From Saccharomycopsis fibuligera x Saccharomycopsis cf. fibuligera (taxonomy: Eukaryota; Ascomycota; Saccharomycetes; Ascoideales; Saccharomycopsidaceae), in assembly GCA_001936135.1 (NCBI GenBank), contig CP012813.1, positions 1,240,001 through 1,304,000 on the forward strand: a stretch of DNA of 64,000 nt. Reading direction: 5' to 3'. Positions 32,601 through 42,168 of the stretch are shown in pieces (position 1 is the stretch's first letter; every line of letters begins with the position of its first letter). Both the position numbers and the translations under genes were made by a program. Under the pieces are notes generated by a model. That model had not been told where the DNA came from. It saw only the letters and a list, made by a program, of their open reading frames with translations, and ran no database searches.

Positions 32601-34129
32601 AGCTTTTGTTGCTGTTGTTGTTGAAGGAAGAAGGACTTGGTAATGTCCATGGTAATCTCTTTGGTTGCTTCATTATCATTATCATCATCATCATTATCAT
32701 CATTACCACCACCACCACTGGTATAGCCATTATTCTGAAGTTTGATATTGTTATTCAGTACTGGATGCAAGGCAGATATCTTTATTGGTTTGGTAAGTTC
32801 CATTGTAGCTTCTTCTTCATCGTCTTCATTGTCTTCATTAACCTTGTTGCTAGCAGCATATTTTGGTACCAGGCTGGCATCCTCGCTTGCGCCTGAGATC
32901 TTAAATGGCTTTGTAAATTCCATTGTGGTTTCTTCCGTCATTTCTTTGTCTGAGTCTTTGTCTTGGTTTAATTCGTTGTATCGACTTGTATTTATTGGCG
33001 GTGGCTGCATAGAGACTCGTCTTTGATTCTGCAATCTTATAGTATTTGTCATCTCCATTGTAACTTCCTTTGTCATTTCTTCGTCAGTTCCATCAGCTTC
33101 CTCAGAAAACTTATTTATATTATTATTTTCAAGCTGCGACAGCAATGGTGAGGAAACTTTCTCGTCTTTTTCGGGGCTATTTCTCAGCAGAATTGGTTTG
33201 GCAATTCTCTTAAAACTTTCCGTAATTTCCATAGTCTCTTCAATAGCATCTTGCTCATCATTGCCTATGCTATCAAGTAAGTTGACCTTGGGTAAGCGGC
33301 TTTCCGAAGGTTCAGTCGCGTTAGTTCTTATCAATTCGGCTTCATCAATGTTGAGGGTTTTTCTACCACTTCCGTCTTTGGCTTGCTTGAAGATATCACT
33401 AATTTTGATCTCTGTTAACTCCATGTTATCAACAAAACTTGTACTAAAACTATCATTACTTTCGTTGTAGTCATTGAAGCTATTCACCACGTTGTGATTG
33501 GCGGCCTCGGCATCACCACTGCCAGTTTCCATAGCAATGATCTTGTTGAGGAATGGACTCTGATGCACTTCATTTTCGTCTTCTTGGTCGATTACATCAT
33601 TGATAATATCGTCACCATGCTCGTCAATATGGATATTATCATCGCGATCAATTTCATCGTTCAGTATTACGTTTTCCCTAACTAAAGGCTTTCTCTGCTT
33701 TGCTGCAATTTCGCTTTCCATTTCTTGGTTCTCCTTGTCATCATCATTATTATCATCATGAACATTGCCATTGTTGCTGTTATCGTTTTCGTCATTGCCT
33801 TTACCACTTGGAGCGCCATTGTGACCGCTCTCATTGTTTTCGTCATTTTCAATATCACTGTTCCCCGAAGACGAAGAAAAAGAACTAAGTGACGAAACCG
33901 GAGGAGGAATGAAGCTGATCTTATGTAGCGTTACTTCTGGGGCAAAACTCACCCTTCTTTTTATCTTTTTATTATCTTTGTCCTTATTAGTGGCATCGCC
34001 GTTATTGTTGGAGATCTCCTTAAGAATGCCTTTGTATCCTATAGTGTGGCGGCGCTTGGATTTCGCCCCACTGGCGCTTGAAGTCGAGGCGTTGATCTGC
34101 TTAGCTAAAGCCTCTGTATCGAAGCTCAT
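29621..34129 (-). CDS. SPC105: Kinetochore scaffold Spc105/KNL1
   Basis: 1502 residues. KNL1 links centromeric chromatin (via MIND and Ndc80) to spindle-checkpoint signalling. The N-terminus has GILK (34-37) and RVSF (59-62), the known pair of docking motifs for protein phosphatase 1. Eight MELT-like motifs follow at about residues 236, 300, 358, 403, 443, 494, 536 and 603 (MELT, MEIT, MEMT, MEFT, MELT, MDIT, MELT, MQLT). These are the sites Mps1 phosphorylates to recruit Bub3-Bub1. Several are followed by a conserved KPI/KPF. A basic Ser-rich region, a long coiled coil (about 1100-1280) and a C-terminal RWD-like domain complete the Spc7/KNL1 order. It is longer than S. cerevisiae Spc105 (917), mainly in the disordered N-terminal part. 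The start ATG at 34129 is clear. Confidence 0.95.
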   Translation of the reverse strand: MSFDTEALAKQINASTSSASGAKSKRRHTIGYKGILKEISNNNGDATNKDKDNKKIKRRVSFAPEVTLHKISFIPPPVSSLSSFSSSSGNSDIENDENNESGHNGAPSGKGNDENDNSNNGNVHDDNNDDDKENQEMESEIAAKQRKPLVRENVILNDEIDRDDNIHIDEHGDDIINDVIDQEDENEVHQSPFLNKIIAMETGSGDAEAANHNVVNSFNDYNESNDSFSTSFVDNMELTEIKISDIFKQAKDGSGRKTLNIDEAELIRTNATEPSESRLPKVNLLDSIGNDEQDAIEETMEITESFKRIAKPILLRNSPEKDEKVSSPLLSQLENNNINKFSEEADGTDEEMTKEVTMEMTNTIRLQNQRRVSMQPPPINTSRYNELNQDKDSDKEMTEETTMEFTKPFKISGASEDASLVPKYAASNKVNEDNEDDEEEATMELTKPIKISALHPVLNNNIKLQNNGYTSGGGGNDDNDDDDNDNEATKEITMDITKSFFLQQQQQQKLALPKPPSSGNGINEQSEQEDEDEHSMELTKPVANVKRILPSVDPVQFQNVSMINKFIRNRVQMSEGRTEESPDGEKEDEEEYDDDQEPEESTMQLTKPINGAILTAKQTVAETPDTTNEISGTVDAAPQIMHSNEGDERILLEDAELEEANQTIMPGDTPVDEADRTIRPEINATLDNQRGQEGKRILNNDKDQTIPDYSAKLSEDDEEEEEDSDIYPDEKTISNTIANSMLGQSAPITSSPIKDDGSEDNDNNKHEHIELDGKQQKQQQDLFTSPERVNSPIKLNFGSSPVDDSQDNDDGRLSCSPQRQREILGKANERKLPSPSQLNTSPLRKALAEDRNNRESSPVRTSSIPKLPALNFKDQQILKLGIPGKRKRLSLPAMPSLDLDNPIQKRRKSDKSEGRSSKRKTIGFGTLETRVIGTIQEEDSRINDSIGSAADGNDAETTHLDNPFIEPPNSNNLEQISEDENVEDLVEDSQIDDNYEPATIEKFLEEINLKFFDDMVHSTIMSTSLLPPQGKEVKEPTQLDYGKSNEQLSTLELLTYGCKELKKYIKEGQLFFNQLSQEIAEENPATMKEFFTSDTEVKSSMIEQFHISKNYAKLEAQYDWYSWKKQLIDDIVDIIEKRLEDLNSDKKILDKKLNEFENLNSKLVRKLQEIEKRLHQLKFQNDFLKKNNTAKDELLKLRKELVNVTEDLMKNQKILENHQYQANSIVQQIENETRQIAAIQEELSKSKKEYEVSNSLESKEIIKLQNKVEGLIKQIGLKLIKIDSTTNVITLRLLLNSYDETALLGPALSGKLSRRSSVRKSIALSNAFANSARDEEEKNNNVEVSFDYNNLSAVDSFKFEFGKNFKLNEKIYDADINNCRNLNATLIEFFKHSFTECCSKEDSARNFTNVLDVLQFFRKAIKGFETTFIQLYFLTIKSRAKIKLTEDGRLLVNLKVGKGFSREIVKMELTVDFIDDILDDNNAANASSMTLTNDSSEVSVNA

Positions 34130-35061
34130 ATTAAAAAATAATATTGAAACTAGTTATAGCTCTTGAATAGTTGTAGTATAAATTAGATGTAATTGTAAGA
34201 AGATGGTGCTCGATGTTATGTAGCGGTTACTTGGTACTTAAGACGCGATACTAAGAGACGTGTTTAATTTTATCGATCTGTTTTAATTAGTATTTTTAAT
34301 ATTTGTTTTGTTATTTTGTTTTTTTGTTTGTTTATTTGTTTACATTTACAAAAACAAAAATTATCTTTGAGCACGTGCTCAAAACCTAATTTGCAACCTT
34401 TTTCGCGTTCTTCCAAACAGTAATTGGGGGCGAATGGACCCCGCATGCAGTCGAGCTATTCTTGAGGATTTTTTCAGCATGCTTATCGCAGAGGAATGCA
34501 TCTCTGGAAGGGTGCACATGGAGAAGAATATGATCATTTTGAATTAAAAACTCACCCCACCCGCATTGCGATTTGCCCATATATTTATTGCACTGATGTT
34601 AATAAGAAGAGGCAAAAACATTGTTATGGTCAATATCAAAAATGGCTCAGCTCGAAGAGAAATGAGTAGTGTTTTTGTACCCATGTGAGCGTCGCCTCGT
34701 CGTCAAAAACCGTATGATTTAGCCATAGTAAATAAACAGATAAAATAGATACAATTAGGTTAAGAGTACCATTGTAGTCAAATGATGAATTATACAAGAC
34801 ATACCATGCGCCGCAGAAAGGCGGACAAGATATCAATAAAAAAAAAAAAAAAAGAAAAAAGAGAGATAATAGAAACACATTTTTGAAACCAATACAAAAG
34901 CTTGAGAGAACGATAGAAGTGCAGTTGAAGGGAATAAAAAACAAAGCTAACTAAAAGAAAATGTATAAAGAATATTAGTGTGTGAAAGGAAGACAAAAAG
35001 AGCTGAAGAATGAAGTACAGTAATGAAAAACAAAAGACCGGAATACTAGGGCACTGGATAA
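34130..35061. other. SPC105 promoter region and 3' flank of the GH76 gene
   Basis: Contains a perfect 12-bp palindrome GAGCACGTGCTC (34369-34380) about 240 bp before the SPC105 ATG, with a CACGTG E-box core (Cbf1/Pho4 type). A GACGCGA resembling MBF-type cell-cycle sites lies near 34241. The rest is AT-rich with no gene. Confidence 0.45.
34369..34380. promoter_or_regulatory. CACGTG palindrome upstream of SPC105
   Basis: GAGCACGTGCTC is a perfect dyad. CACGTG is the core bound by Cbf1, which in yeast also marks centromeres, and by Pho4. Its placement in a kinetochore-gene promoter is suggestive only. Confidence 0.45.
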
Positions 35062-36447
35062 CTAAAACAACATCCAGACCCCACCACCAACCACAATACC
35101 CAACACCACGGCGGTAGTGATTGCAGCGCCAGCTTTATCTTTGGAAGTAATCTTCAAGTCATTTTGCGATAATTCTTTGGTAGTAGTACCACCAGCATTA
35201 TTATTACCCAGAGAAGTACCACCAGTAGAATTCGACAATGGCACTGACGAGCCTGAGGAGTTTGAGTTGTTAGATGTTTTGTTCTCTGTGGCAATAACAG
35301 CTGTTAATACCTCCATTGCACTGAACTGTTGTCCAAGGCCGTAATTGTTATCGTAAGCTTCTTTAGTCCACTGCACACCGCAAATATTATTACTTCCGGA
35401 ACACGATTTAGCAGCCGCAGCTGCTGAAGATTTAAGCAAAGGACGGATAGTGTCATAAACGTCTGGCACCAAAACTGCAGTTTGGGCAAGCATTCTAGAT
35501 AAAACCCCTTTAAAAGTCTTTTGATCATTGTTACACGAATTTGCACTTTCACAGGCCGCTTCATACATTATACCGTTTTTGAAAAACGTGCTTTTTGCAG
35601 TGCTCAACATATTTTGGACATGAGTCAACCAAGTCTCGTTTTTAGTGTATGAGTACATGTAAGCTGCCCCGGAAATCATCAAACCATAATTGTAACTCCA
35701 TTCATACTTAGTCAAGGTCTTGCAGCTACTTTCGACAGTACCACCATCGTAAATGTTGTAAGTGTCGCCATTAATTGCCACAAATTCAATTTCGACTAAC
35801 CAGTCCCAAGTTTTCTCGGCAATATTCGCATACGTGTCGTTGCTAGTGTATCTAGCCAATCTTGCCGCTAAATGGAACAAGCACCCGTTTGAAACGGTGT
35901 TCTTATAATTGTAACCGTTATTCCAGGTAAAAATCTGCCATCTAAGACCACCATTACAATTGTCAGTGTCCCATCTGGCGTTCATTGTAGCCACCACTGC
36001 TTGAACCAATGCCAACCAGCCAGGCTCGCTCGATGGAGGATTAGTAAAATTTCTTTCGGCGGCATCCATAACGGCAATACCCCAAAAGCCCTGATCATCA
36101 TTACCTTCAGTAGTGGACTGGTTTGAGGGAATGTAATCATTACCGTCGCCCTTTTGATGCATCAAACTGACATAGATCAAGTCTTCATAAGTGGTATTTT
36201 TGCAAAAGTACCAAAGTTGGATCATACCGCCCCAAATTTCACCGGCTTCCCACCAGTAATATGGAGACTTGAATAGCCCAATAACACCACCTTCTCTATA
36301 ACCATCATAATAATCCATTAAACTATTCACAATATCCGTCTGGGCTTTGCATATTGACGATGAGCTGGTTAAATCAACATCCAAGGCGGATATTGGTGCC
36401 AATGAGAGACATATTATTGCGGAGAATAATATGCTTAGAACTTTCAT
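35062..36447 (-). CDS. GPI-anchored GH76 mannosidase-like protein (Dfg5/Dcw1 family)
   Basis: 461 residues. Family members process GPI-anchored mannoproteins so they can be cross-linked into wall glucan. A signal peptide (about 1-21, ending PISA) is followed by the GH76 domain with SPYYWWEAGE and the catalytic Asp pair in GNDDQGFWG (residues 117-118). RWQIFTWNNGYNYKNTVSN, a pair of Cys-containing loops and many N-glycosylation sites follow. The tail is Ser/Asn-rich, and a hydrophobic end (VVLGIVVGGGVWMLF) is a GPI signal. The C-terminal end resembles Dfg5, while parts of the catalytic region (GFWGIAVM) look like Dcw1. I therefore do not choose between the paralogs. Start ATG at 36447 fits the signal peptide. 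Confidence 0.92.
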   Translation of the reverse strand: MKVLSILFSAIICLSLAPISALDVDLTSSSSICKAQTDIVNSLMDYYDGYREGGVIGLFKSPYYWWEAGEIWGGMIQLWYFCKNTTYEDLIYVSLMHQKGDGNDYIPSNQSTTEGNDDQGFWGIAVMDAAERNFTNPPSSEPGWLALVQAVVATMNARWDTDNCNGGLRWQIFTWNNGYNYKNTVSNGCLFHLAARLARYTSNDTYANIAEKTWDWLVEIEFVAINGDTYNIYDGGTVESSCKTLTKYEWSYNYGLMISGAAYMYSYTKNETWLTHVQNMLSTAKSTFFKNGIMYEAACESANSCNNDQKTFKGVLSRMLAQTAVLVPDVYDTIRPLLKSSAAAAAKSCSGSNNICGVQWTKEAYDNNYGLGQQFSAMEVLTAVIATENKTSNNSNSSGSSVPLSNSTGGTSLGNNNAGGTTTKELSQNDLKITSKDKAGAAITTAVVLGIVVGGGVWMLF

Positions 36448-37304
36448 GATTTGAACTTTTTGTGTGTATGGTTTGTCTCGTAATTACTATTATTATTAAT
36501 ATTGTTATGTTATTTGATTTAAATTTTGGTTGGTTCACACGATGCCAGATATCAGTACTCTATTGCTTGTCTGTAGGTGTGTAGGTGTGTATATCAAACC
36601 AAGCCTGTATTGGCAATGTGGTGCAAAAAAAAAAAAAAAAAGTGAAAATAATGAATACGAAATGCTAATCGTAGCAGAACGACAAAGTAACAAAGCAAAA
36701 AGCTAGCCGAGTAGAGCAGACTGGTGATAACGAAGGATGTCGCGAAGGATTGACAGAAGGATAGAAAGCACCTTAGAGAAAGAAACGGACCGCAGCGGCG
36801 GTGATATTCTTTGACATGGCTTTTTTGGGCTGCCAGACAGTGCCCCTGCTACACAGCAGGGTAACCGCATAAGCGCACCAGCGCCAAGGGCCAGGACTAT
36901 ATATATAGTACGCGGTGCTACCCAACTGGACCCACTTGTGGATTGGCGGATACCGCGAGTTCTCACTGGGCAAACAGCTGGTAACAATTTAACTTGTTGC
37001 GCTGTCGATGGCGCAGCAGGCAATAGGCAATCACTGGCTGTTGTTGCAATTACTATTATTATTATTGTAGTACATAGTACATCAATGTCGATGGTTCAAA
37101 CAGCTAAGGTCAACACCCAAAAGGTAAACAAACACTGGGCGAAGCGCGCGCTTCAGGTGTTGCCCGGCTGTATGTTTGGGGAAATCGCCTACTGTTTGAA
37201 CAAGAAAAATATTAGCATTGAGTTAACAGTAGTGATGATGATGATGATGCTGCTGCTGCTGCTATCGATGAGGATCAGGATCACAAGCAAGGCTCAGGAT
37301 CAAG
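36448..37304. promoter_or_regulatory. Divergent promoter region of the GH76 gene and DLT1
   Basis: 857 bp with a TATATATAG element (about 36899-36907) and short GAT/GCT triplet runs just upstream of DLT1 (about 37226-37262). A 180-codon frame crossing it (36938-37480) overlaps DLT1 and is not credible. Confidence 0.4.
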
Positions 37305-37988
37305 ATGAACAAGCAACACAACGTTATATCGCAAGTCAACATCCAGAGGAAGGACCGGCTCCATCGGTTTGTGTACCGTGCCACCCTCATTTTCTTTATT
37401 ATCCTCTTCATCTCTACCTGTGCCTTGCTCCCCGTGGATACTCTTATCCAGAGCACAAAGAACAGTCAGTCCAGTGCTAATCTTGCAGTCAACACCATCA
37501 TTGTCATCACCTTCTGTGTTATATTTATTCTCGTTTCCTTGTTGTTTGCCGCCTACCGCTTCTTGAACTTTTACCAGTCCTTGTCCGAGATCCCCAAGCG
37601 GTATGTGCCCGTGCACATGAACGACTTCACCAATAAGGCATATCATCAGTACGTCACCGACAACATAAAACAGTGTCAGCTCATATACCACGAGTCCATG
37701 ACGCCCAAGGAGCCAGTCGAACACGACGGGTTGTCGAGTCCAATAAAAGATGAGTCTGTAATCCCCAGCAGTTTGATATACGAGGACGTGGTGCGCAGCA
37801 TTGGCGACAAGATCAAACTTACTAGCGATGAGCGCTTCCACCACTTATCGTTCAGAGAGATTTTCAGTACACATGGAGAAAATGAAGCACTAGTGCAGCT
37901 TTACGAAAAGCTCCGGTTCAGCAACAAGGCAATCTCGCAGGACGAGTTTCTCCAGTTTCTTGTTGAATTTGTCAAGCTATCGCGCTGA
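37305..37988 (+). CDS. DLT1: Dlt1-like two-pass membrane protein
   Basis: 227 residues. It resembles S. cerevisiae Dlt1 (YMR126C), a membrane protein of unknown biochemical role whose loss was linked to defects at low temperature. A short basic N-terminus (RKDRLHRFVYR) is followed by two membrane segments (about 24-46 and 62-86). Then comes the block RFLNFYQSLSEIPKRYVPVHMNDF, the most family-like part. A soluble C-terminal part ends with a helix-rich stretch (EIFSTHGENEALVQLYEKLRF). It is shorter than S. cerevisiae Dlt1 (342), the missing part being C-terminal. The gene is GC-richer and uses more C-ending codons than its neighbours. Identification is from remembered similarity in the membrane and PKRYVP regions. 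Confidence 0.68.
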   Translation: MNKQHNVISQVNIQRKDRLHRFVYRATLIFFIILFISTCALLPVDTLIQSTKNSQSSANLAVNTIIVITFCVIFILVSLLFAAYRFLNFYQSLSEIPKRYVPVHMNDFTNKAYHQYVTDNIKQCQLIYHESMTPKEPVEHDGLSSPIKDESVIPSSLIYEDVVRSIGDKIKLTSDERFHHLSFREIFSTHGENEALVQLYEKLRFSNKAISQDEFLQFLVEFVKLSR

Positions 37989-38008
37989 AAGAGGAAGTGA
38001 AATGAGGT

Positions 38009-38011
38009 CTA

Positions 38012-38042
<31 letters not shown>

Positions 38043-38045
38043 AAA
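38009..38045 (+). repeat. GAAA tetranucleotide array
   Basis: About eight AGAA/GAAA units directly after the DLT1 stop codon, in the 3' untranslated region. Confidence 0.85.
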
Positions 38046-38624
38046 GAAATTACAGAAACAAGTCATAGAAAATAAGTCATCGCAACGTGCCAGTTACTCA
38101 CTGTTTCTCCGTTCGCCGGAGCCTGCTGCTGGAACAGCGTTGCATTTGCACGGGTCTCCGGTGAGTAATTCCAGCCACTTTCACTGCCGTTTGCGACAAA
38201 CATGTGGCTGGTAGAAACCGCAAGAGCATGTGGTTGTGGCTGGGGATATCTCGTTTGCGAAGGGAATCGGCGCGGCGCATGCATCCTGGCAATTAGTCAC
38301 CGCCGCTACACAGTCAACCAAACATCGCTGCTAACATCGCTGTCAGTCAGAACAGCGCTACTGCTGTGAGCAATTCATGTCGTTATCTTTCCTTTTTCTT
38401 TGCCGCTGTCGTTTCTTTCTGCTCAGCAGGTAAAGTTGTGTCATCACCGGTCGCTTCTGCTGTCACATCTGTCTGGGTGTCTAATCTGCTCTTGTTTGTC
38501 TCTGTATATATATTTCATCTATCTGCTATTCTCTCTGTGCTCAACCACACCTCTAATGTTCTTCTGATGCTGGCCGTGTCTCGTTGCATCGCTTAGTTGT
38601 TATTTGTTGTTGTTTCCACTTGTC
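38046..38624 (+). promoter_or_regulatory. Spacer upstream of the PCL5-like gene
   Basis: GC-balanced, then pyrimidine-rich towards the start codon. No TGACTC Gcn4 site was seen, although PCL5 is Gcn4-induced in S. cerevisiae. No gene is seen. Confidence 0.4.
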
Positions 38625-39494
38625 ATGTCCCCTTCCTCCCCATCCACTCTTGCTACTATTCCTTATTCTTCTTCTTCTTCTTCTCCCTCTGCTTCTGCTA
38701 CGGACACACTCAGCACTCCCCCTTCATCGAACCCATCTTCACCCCTTTCTCTTTTCGATAAATCTAATCAGTTCAAAGCTCAGCCTAAAAAAGTGTTGGT
38801 CAACTCGTTGGTATGCACTACTTCGGTGTTGCTCAACACATTATGGCATGAGTTCAATCCTACTTCCCCCCAACAGTCTCTTGACTCGTTGAACACTTTT
38901 ATCATCAGTATTTTGAGAAGATCTAAATCTTCTAATTTAACATTGCAAGTTGCATTGTATTACTTGGTGCGGCTTTCTGATTCAATTAGAAATCTGAAAC
39001 TCGCTAAACTTCACAGCAAAAACACTAGCTCCCCCAGGACTAATGACGTTTTGTTTTGCAAAAAAAGGACTTTCCTTACTTGCTTGATTTTGGCTTCAAA
39101 ATTTTTGCAAGATAGAAATTATTCAATGAAGTCCTGGGGACTCATGTCTGGCTTGAAGCCAGCAGAACTTGTTAAAAATGAAACTATGGTCTTGCAACAC
39201 ATGGACTACAATTTGTTTGTAAAGGCAGATATGTTCAACAGATGGAGTACCATCATTTCCTACTTTGTGTTCTTGTCTTCAAGATCCCTTTCAGAACAAT
39301 CTGTTGCTATCGATGCTACTACGATCTTATCGAACGATTCCGCGCACTTGCTTTCTGAAATTAGTTCACAGTGGCGCTTGTTAATTGGTCATTTGGATCC
39401 AAAGCACAAATTATGCAAGTCTATCAACTATGTGGACTTGTTAGTCGAACACCACAAGAAACTTAATAGTGCACTTCACATCCAAGCATGCTAA
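38625..39494 (+). CDS. PCL5: Pcl5-like Pho85 cyclin
   Basis: 289 residues from the ATG at 38625; the open frame starts seven codons earlier at a TTG. PCL-type cyclins steer the Pho85 kinase; Pcl5 directs it to the transcription factor Gcn4 for degradation. After a Ser/Pro-rich N-terminus (about 1-55) comes a PHO80/Pcl-type cyclin box (about 60-215). The helix pair LQVALYYLVRLSDSI and CKKRTFLTCLILASKFLQDR-NYSMKSWGLMSGL is the typical Pcl signature. Conserved residues K-R-F and L-A-S-K-F-L-Q-D are present. The closest remembered match is Pcl5 of S. cerevisiae (229 residues). Other PCLs (Pcl1/2/9) cannot be fully excluded. The C-terminal 80 residues are not recognisable. Confidence 0.75.
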   Translation: MSPSSPSTLATIPYSSSSSSPSASATDTLSTPPSSNPSSPLSLFDKSNQFKAQPKKVLVNSLVCTTSVLLNTLWHEFNPTSPQQSLDSLNTFIISILRRSKSSNLTLQVALYYLVRLSDSIRNLKLAKLHSKNTSSPRTNDVLFCKKRTFLTCLILASKFLQDRNYSMKSWGLMSGLKPAELVKNETMVLQHMDYNLFVKADMFNRWSTIISYFVFLSSRSLSEQSVAIDATTILSNDSAHLLSEISSQWRLLIGHLDPKHKLCKSINYVDLLVEHHKKLNSALHIQAC

Positions 39495-40047
39495 CCGCAT
39501 GCTTTCTCTATATAACGTTCTTTGAAATTATACTCTATTTTTGGGTCTTTCAATGCTTTTTTTTATGTAGCATGTTTTTTGATGGCAGTTTTTTTTTCTA
39601 CATAATAACTTTTCTTATGAATAACGACTTTTATTTTCTTACTTCTATCAGTAAAAACGATATCTTTTAGCACCCAATCTCATGAGCATACGGTAGAAGC
39701 GGTTTTGTCTTTACTTGATATTGATGTCAACAGATGACTCAAAGAAAAGTATCAGTGTGTCAGACAGTCGGTCGGCATCGCTCTCCGGATTACGTAATTC
39801 CATTTAGGCAGAAAATCAAAAAGGTAAAAAGGTAAAAAAAAAAAAAAAAAAGTATTTTAGCGAGTGACAGCCGCTGGAGTCTTTTTGCAAGTGATTCTTT
39901 GCGCAACATCATCGTTTCTCTAGGTCAATTCAATGTCGCCAGTGATCACTAGCAGAATTAATGTTTTACATTGGCGCTAATTCGGATAATCCAAATTTAT
40001 TTCATACTTATTGATTGCTAATAAAGATACACGCACGCCCAGCAATA
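39495..40047 (+). promoter_or_regulatory. Spacer upstream of SSQ1
   Basis: 3' end of the PCL5-like gene, an A-rich run near 39836-39851, and the SSQ1 leader. No gene is seen. Confidence 0.45.
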
Positions 40048-42168
40048 ATGGCATCTCTCAGCAGAGTCCTAAAGCCATATCAGCTACTCGGATCATCAGC
40101 ATCAGCATCAACAACAGCATCAGCTTTGAGACAATGCGCCATTGCAAAGCGCACATTTACCAAAGCAGCTGTCTCGCATCATTCCCTCAGAGCCAATTCC
40201 TCGGGGAGCACCACCAACGGCTCTTCTTCTACCACCACTGATGCCAATAGCAATGGCAACGGTAGCGGCAACGGAAAGCCGATTGTTGTGGGGATTGATT
40301 TAGGTACAACCAACTCTGCGGTAGCTGTTGTCCAAGGCGAAGAACCAATGATCCTCGAAAACGAAGAAGGCAAGCGTACTACTCCTTCGGTAGTAGCTTT
40401 TGCCAAAGATCTCAAAGATAAAAATGGTAAACCCCAAATCATTGTCGGAGAAGCAGCAAAGCGACAAGCGGTGTTGAACTCGGAGAACACTTTTTTTGCC
40501 ACAAAGAGACTTATTGGTAGACGGTTTGAAGATGAAGAGGTGCAAAGAGATTTGAATAATGTTCCTTACAAGATTTCAAAAAACGCAAATGGTGATGCTT
40601 GGCTACAGACAGATATCAACAACGAGAAGGAAAGTTTTTCTCCAGCACAAATTGGCGGTTTCATTTTGAATAAGATGAAGCAAATTGCAGAATTGCAATT
40701 GGGCACAAAGATCAAGAATGCAGTGGTTACGGTTCCTGCTTATTTCAACGACTCTCAAAGACAGGCAACGAAAAATGCCGGTAAGATTGTTGGGTTGAAT
40801 GTGGTCAGAGTCATTAACGAGCCAACGGCAGCTGCTTTAGCTTATGGTCTTGACCGCAAAAAAGATGGTTTAGTAGCAGTATATGACTTGGGTGGTGGCA
40901 CTTTTGATATTTCCATTCTTGATATTGCCGGTGGTGTTTTTGAGGTGGTGGTCACTAATGGTGATACGCATTTAGGTGGTGAAGATTTTGATATTTTGTT
41001 AATGAAACATGTTATTGAAGATTTTAAGCAAAAAACTGGCGTTAATCTTTTTGAAAAATCTGGTAAAGTTGAAATCCAAAGAATTAGAGAAGCTTGCGAG
41101 AAAGCAAAAATAGATTTGTCTCATGTCAAGAAAACCACGATTAACCTTCCTTTCATTCACGAACAAAAGCATATCAACTTTGAAATTACCGAAGATGAAT
41201 TGGATGAGTTATCATTGCATTTGATCAATCGTACCATTAAGCCGGTGGAAAAAGCTCTCAAGGATTCCGAACTTGAACCAGAAGACATTGATGACGTTAT
41301 TCTTGTTGGCGGTATGACTAGAATGCCAAAGATTCGAAAAGTAGTCAAGGACATTTTTGGTAAAGAACCAAACCATCAAGTCAATCCGGATGAAGCAGTA
41401 GCCCTTGGCGCAGCTGTGCAAGGTGCAGTGCTATCTGGTGAAATTAAAGATGTGCTCTTGTTAGACGTTACACCATTAACTTTAGGTATTGAAACATATG
41501 GCGGTATTTATTCTCCATTGATCCCAAGAAACACTACTGTGCCTACAAAGAAAACCCAAATGTTTTCTACTGCCGTTGATGGCCAAACCGGCGTAGAAAT
41601 TAGTGTTTATCAAGGTGAAAGACCATTAGTTAAAGAAAACAAACTCATTGGCCATTTCCGACTCTCAGGACTCCCAGTATTACCAAAAGGTGAGCCTCAA
41701 GTTGAAGTGACTTTTGACATTGACACAGATGGAATAATTCAAGTCAAGGCCAGAGAACGTAAAACTAATCAAGATGCAAGCATCACGGTGTCCGGCCTTT
41801 CCGGTCTTAGCGAAAATGAAATCAACTCAATGATCAACGATGCCGAGAAATTTAAAGAGGTTGACAAAAAGCGTCAAATTGTACTTGAACACGCTAATAG
41901 ATCTGACTTGCTTGTCTCTGACACAAAGACCGCATTGGAGCAATTCGCAAACTTGATAACTAGAGCAGAAAATGAACAAATCAACAACAATGTTAAACAA
42001 TTGAAGGCTAAGTTGGATGATGTGGCAGCAATTATCAGCGAAGCAAGAAGTGGTGACGCTACTAAAGTGAATGCTGCAGAATTGAAAAATAAAACCGATG
42101 ATATTCAGAAATTCTCAATGACGGTATTTAGCGAAATTGCAAAGACTCAATCCCAACAGGCAAAGTGA
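40048..42168 (+). CDS. SSQ1: Mitochondrial Hsp70 specialised for Fe-S cluster biogenesis, Ssq1 type
   Basis: 706 residues from the ATG at 40048; a TTG 11 codons upstream only extends the frame. Ssq1 works with J-protein Jac1 to release Fe-S clusters from scaffold Isu1. A long basic, Ser/Ala-rich presequence (about 1-75) is typical of matrix import. The ATPase domain starts with GIDLGTTNS (82-90) and includes [52 protein letters not shown] and GGMTRMPK. The substrate domain follows. Diagnostic words shared with S. cerevisiae Ssq1 rather than Ssc1 are [43 protein letters not shown] and [13 protein letters not shown] general mtHsp70 (Ssc1) should exist elsewhere. The Ser/Asn/Gly-rich stretch between presequence and ATPase domain is unusually long. 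Confidence 0.88.
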   Translation: MASLSRVLKPYQLLGSSASASTTASALRQCAIAKRTFTKAAVSHHSLRANSSGSTTNGSSSTTTDANSNGNGSGNGKPIVVGIDLGTTNSAVAVVQGEEPMILENEEGKRTTPSVVAFAKDLKDKNGKPQIIVGEAAKRQAVLNSENTFFATKRLIGRRFEDEEVQRDLNNVPYKISKNANGDAWLQTDINNEKESFSPAQIGGFILNKMKQIAELQLGTKIKNAVVTVPAYFNDSQRQATKNAGKIVGLNVVRVINEPTAAALAYGLDRKKDGLVAVYDLGGGTFDISILDIAGGVFEVVVTNGDTHLGGEDFDILLMKHVIEDFKQKTGVNLFEKSGKVEIQRIREACEKAKIDLSHVKKTTINLPFIHEQKHINFEITEDELDELSLHLINRTIKPVEKALKDSELEPEDIDDVILVGGMTRMPKIRKVVKDIFGKEPNHQVNPDEAVALGAAVQGAVLSGEIKDVLLLDVTPLTLGIETYGGIYSPLIPRNTTVPTKKTQMFSTAVDGQTGVEISVYQGERPLVKENKLIGHFRLSGLPVLPKGEPQVEVTFDIDTDGIIQVKARERKTNQDASITVSGLSGLSENEINSMINDAEKFKEVDKKRQIVLEHANRSDLLVSDTKTALEQFANLITRAENEQINNNVKQLKAKLDDVAAIISEARSGDATKVNAAELKNKTDDIQKFSMTVFSEIAKTQSQQAK

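Noticed and set aside
36938-37480. 180-codon + strand frame upstream of and overlapping DLT1
   Set aside because: No recognisable domain, starts in promoter DNA, and overlaps the better-supported DLT1 in another frame.
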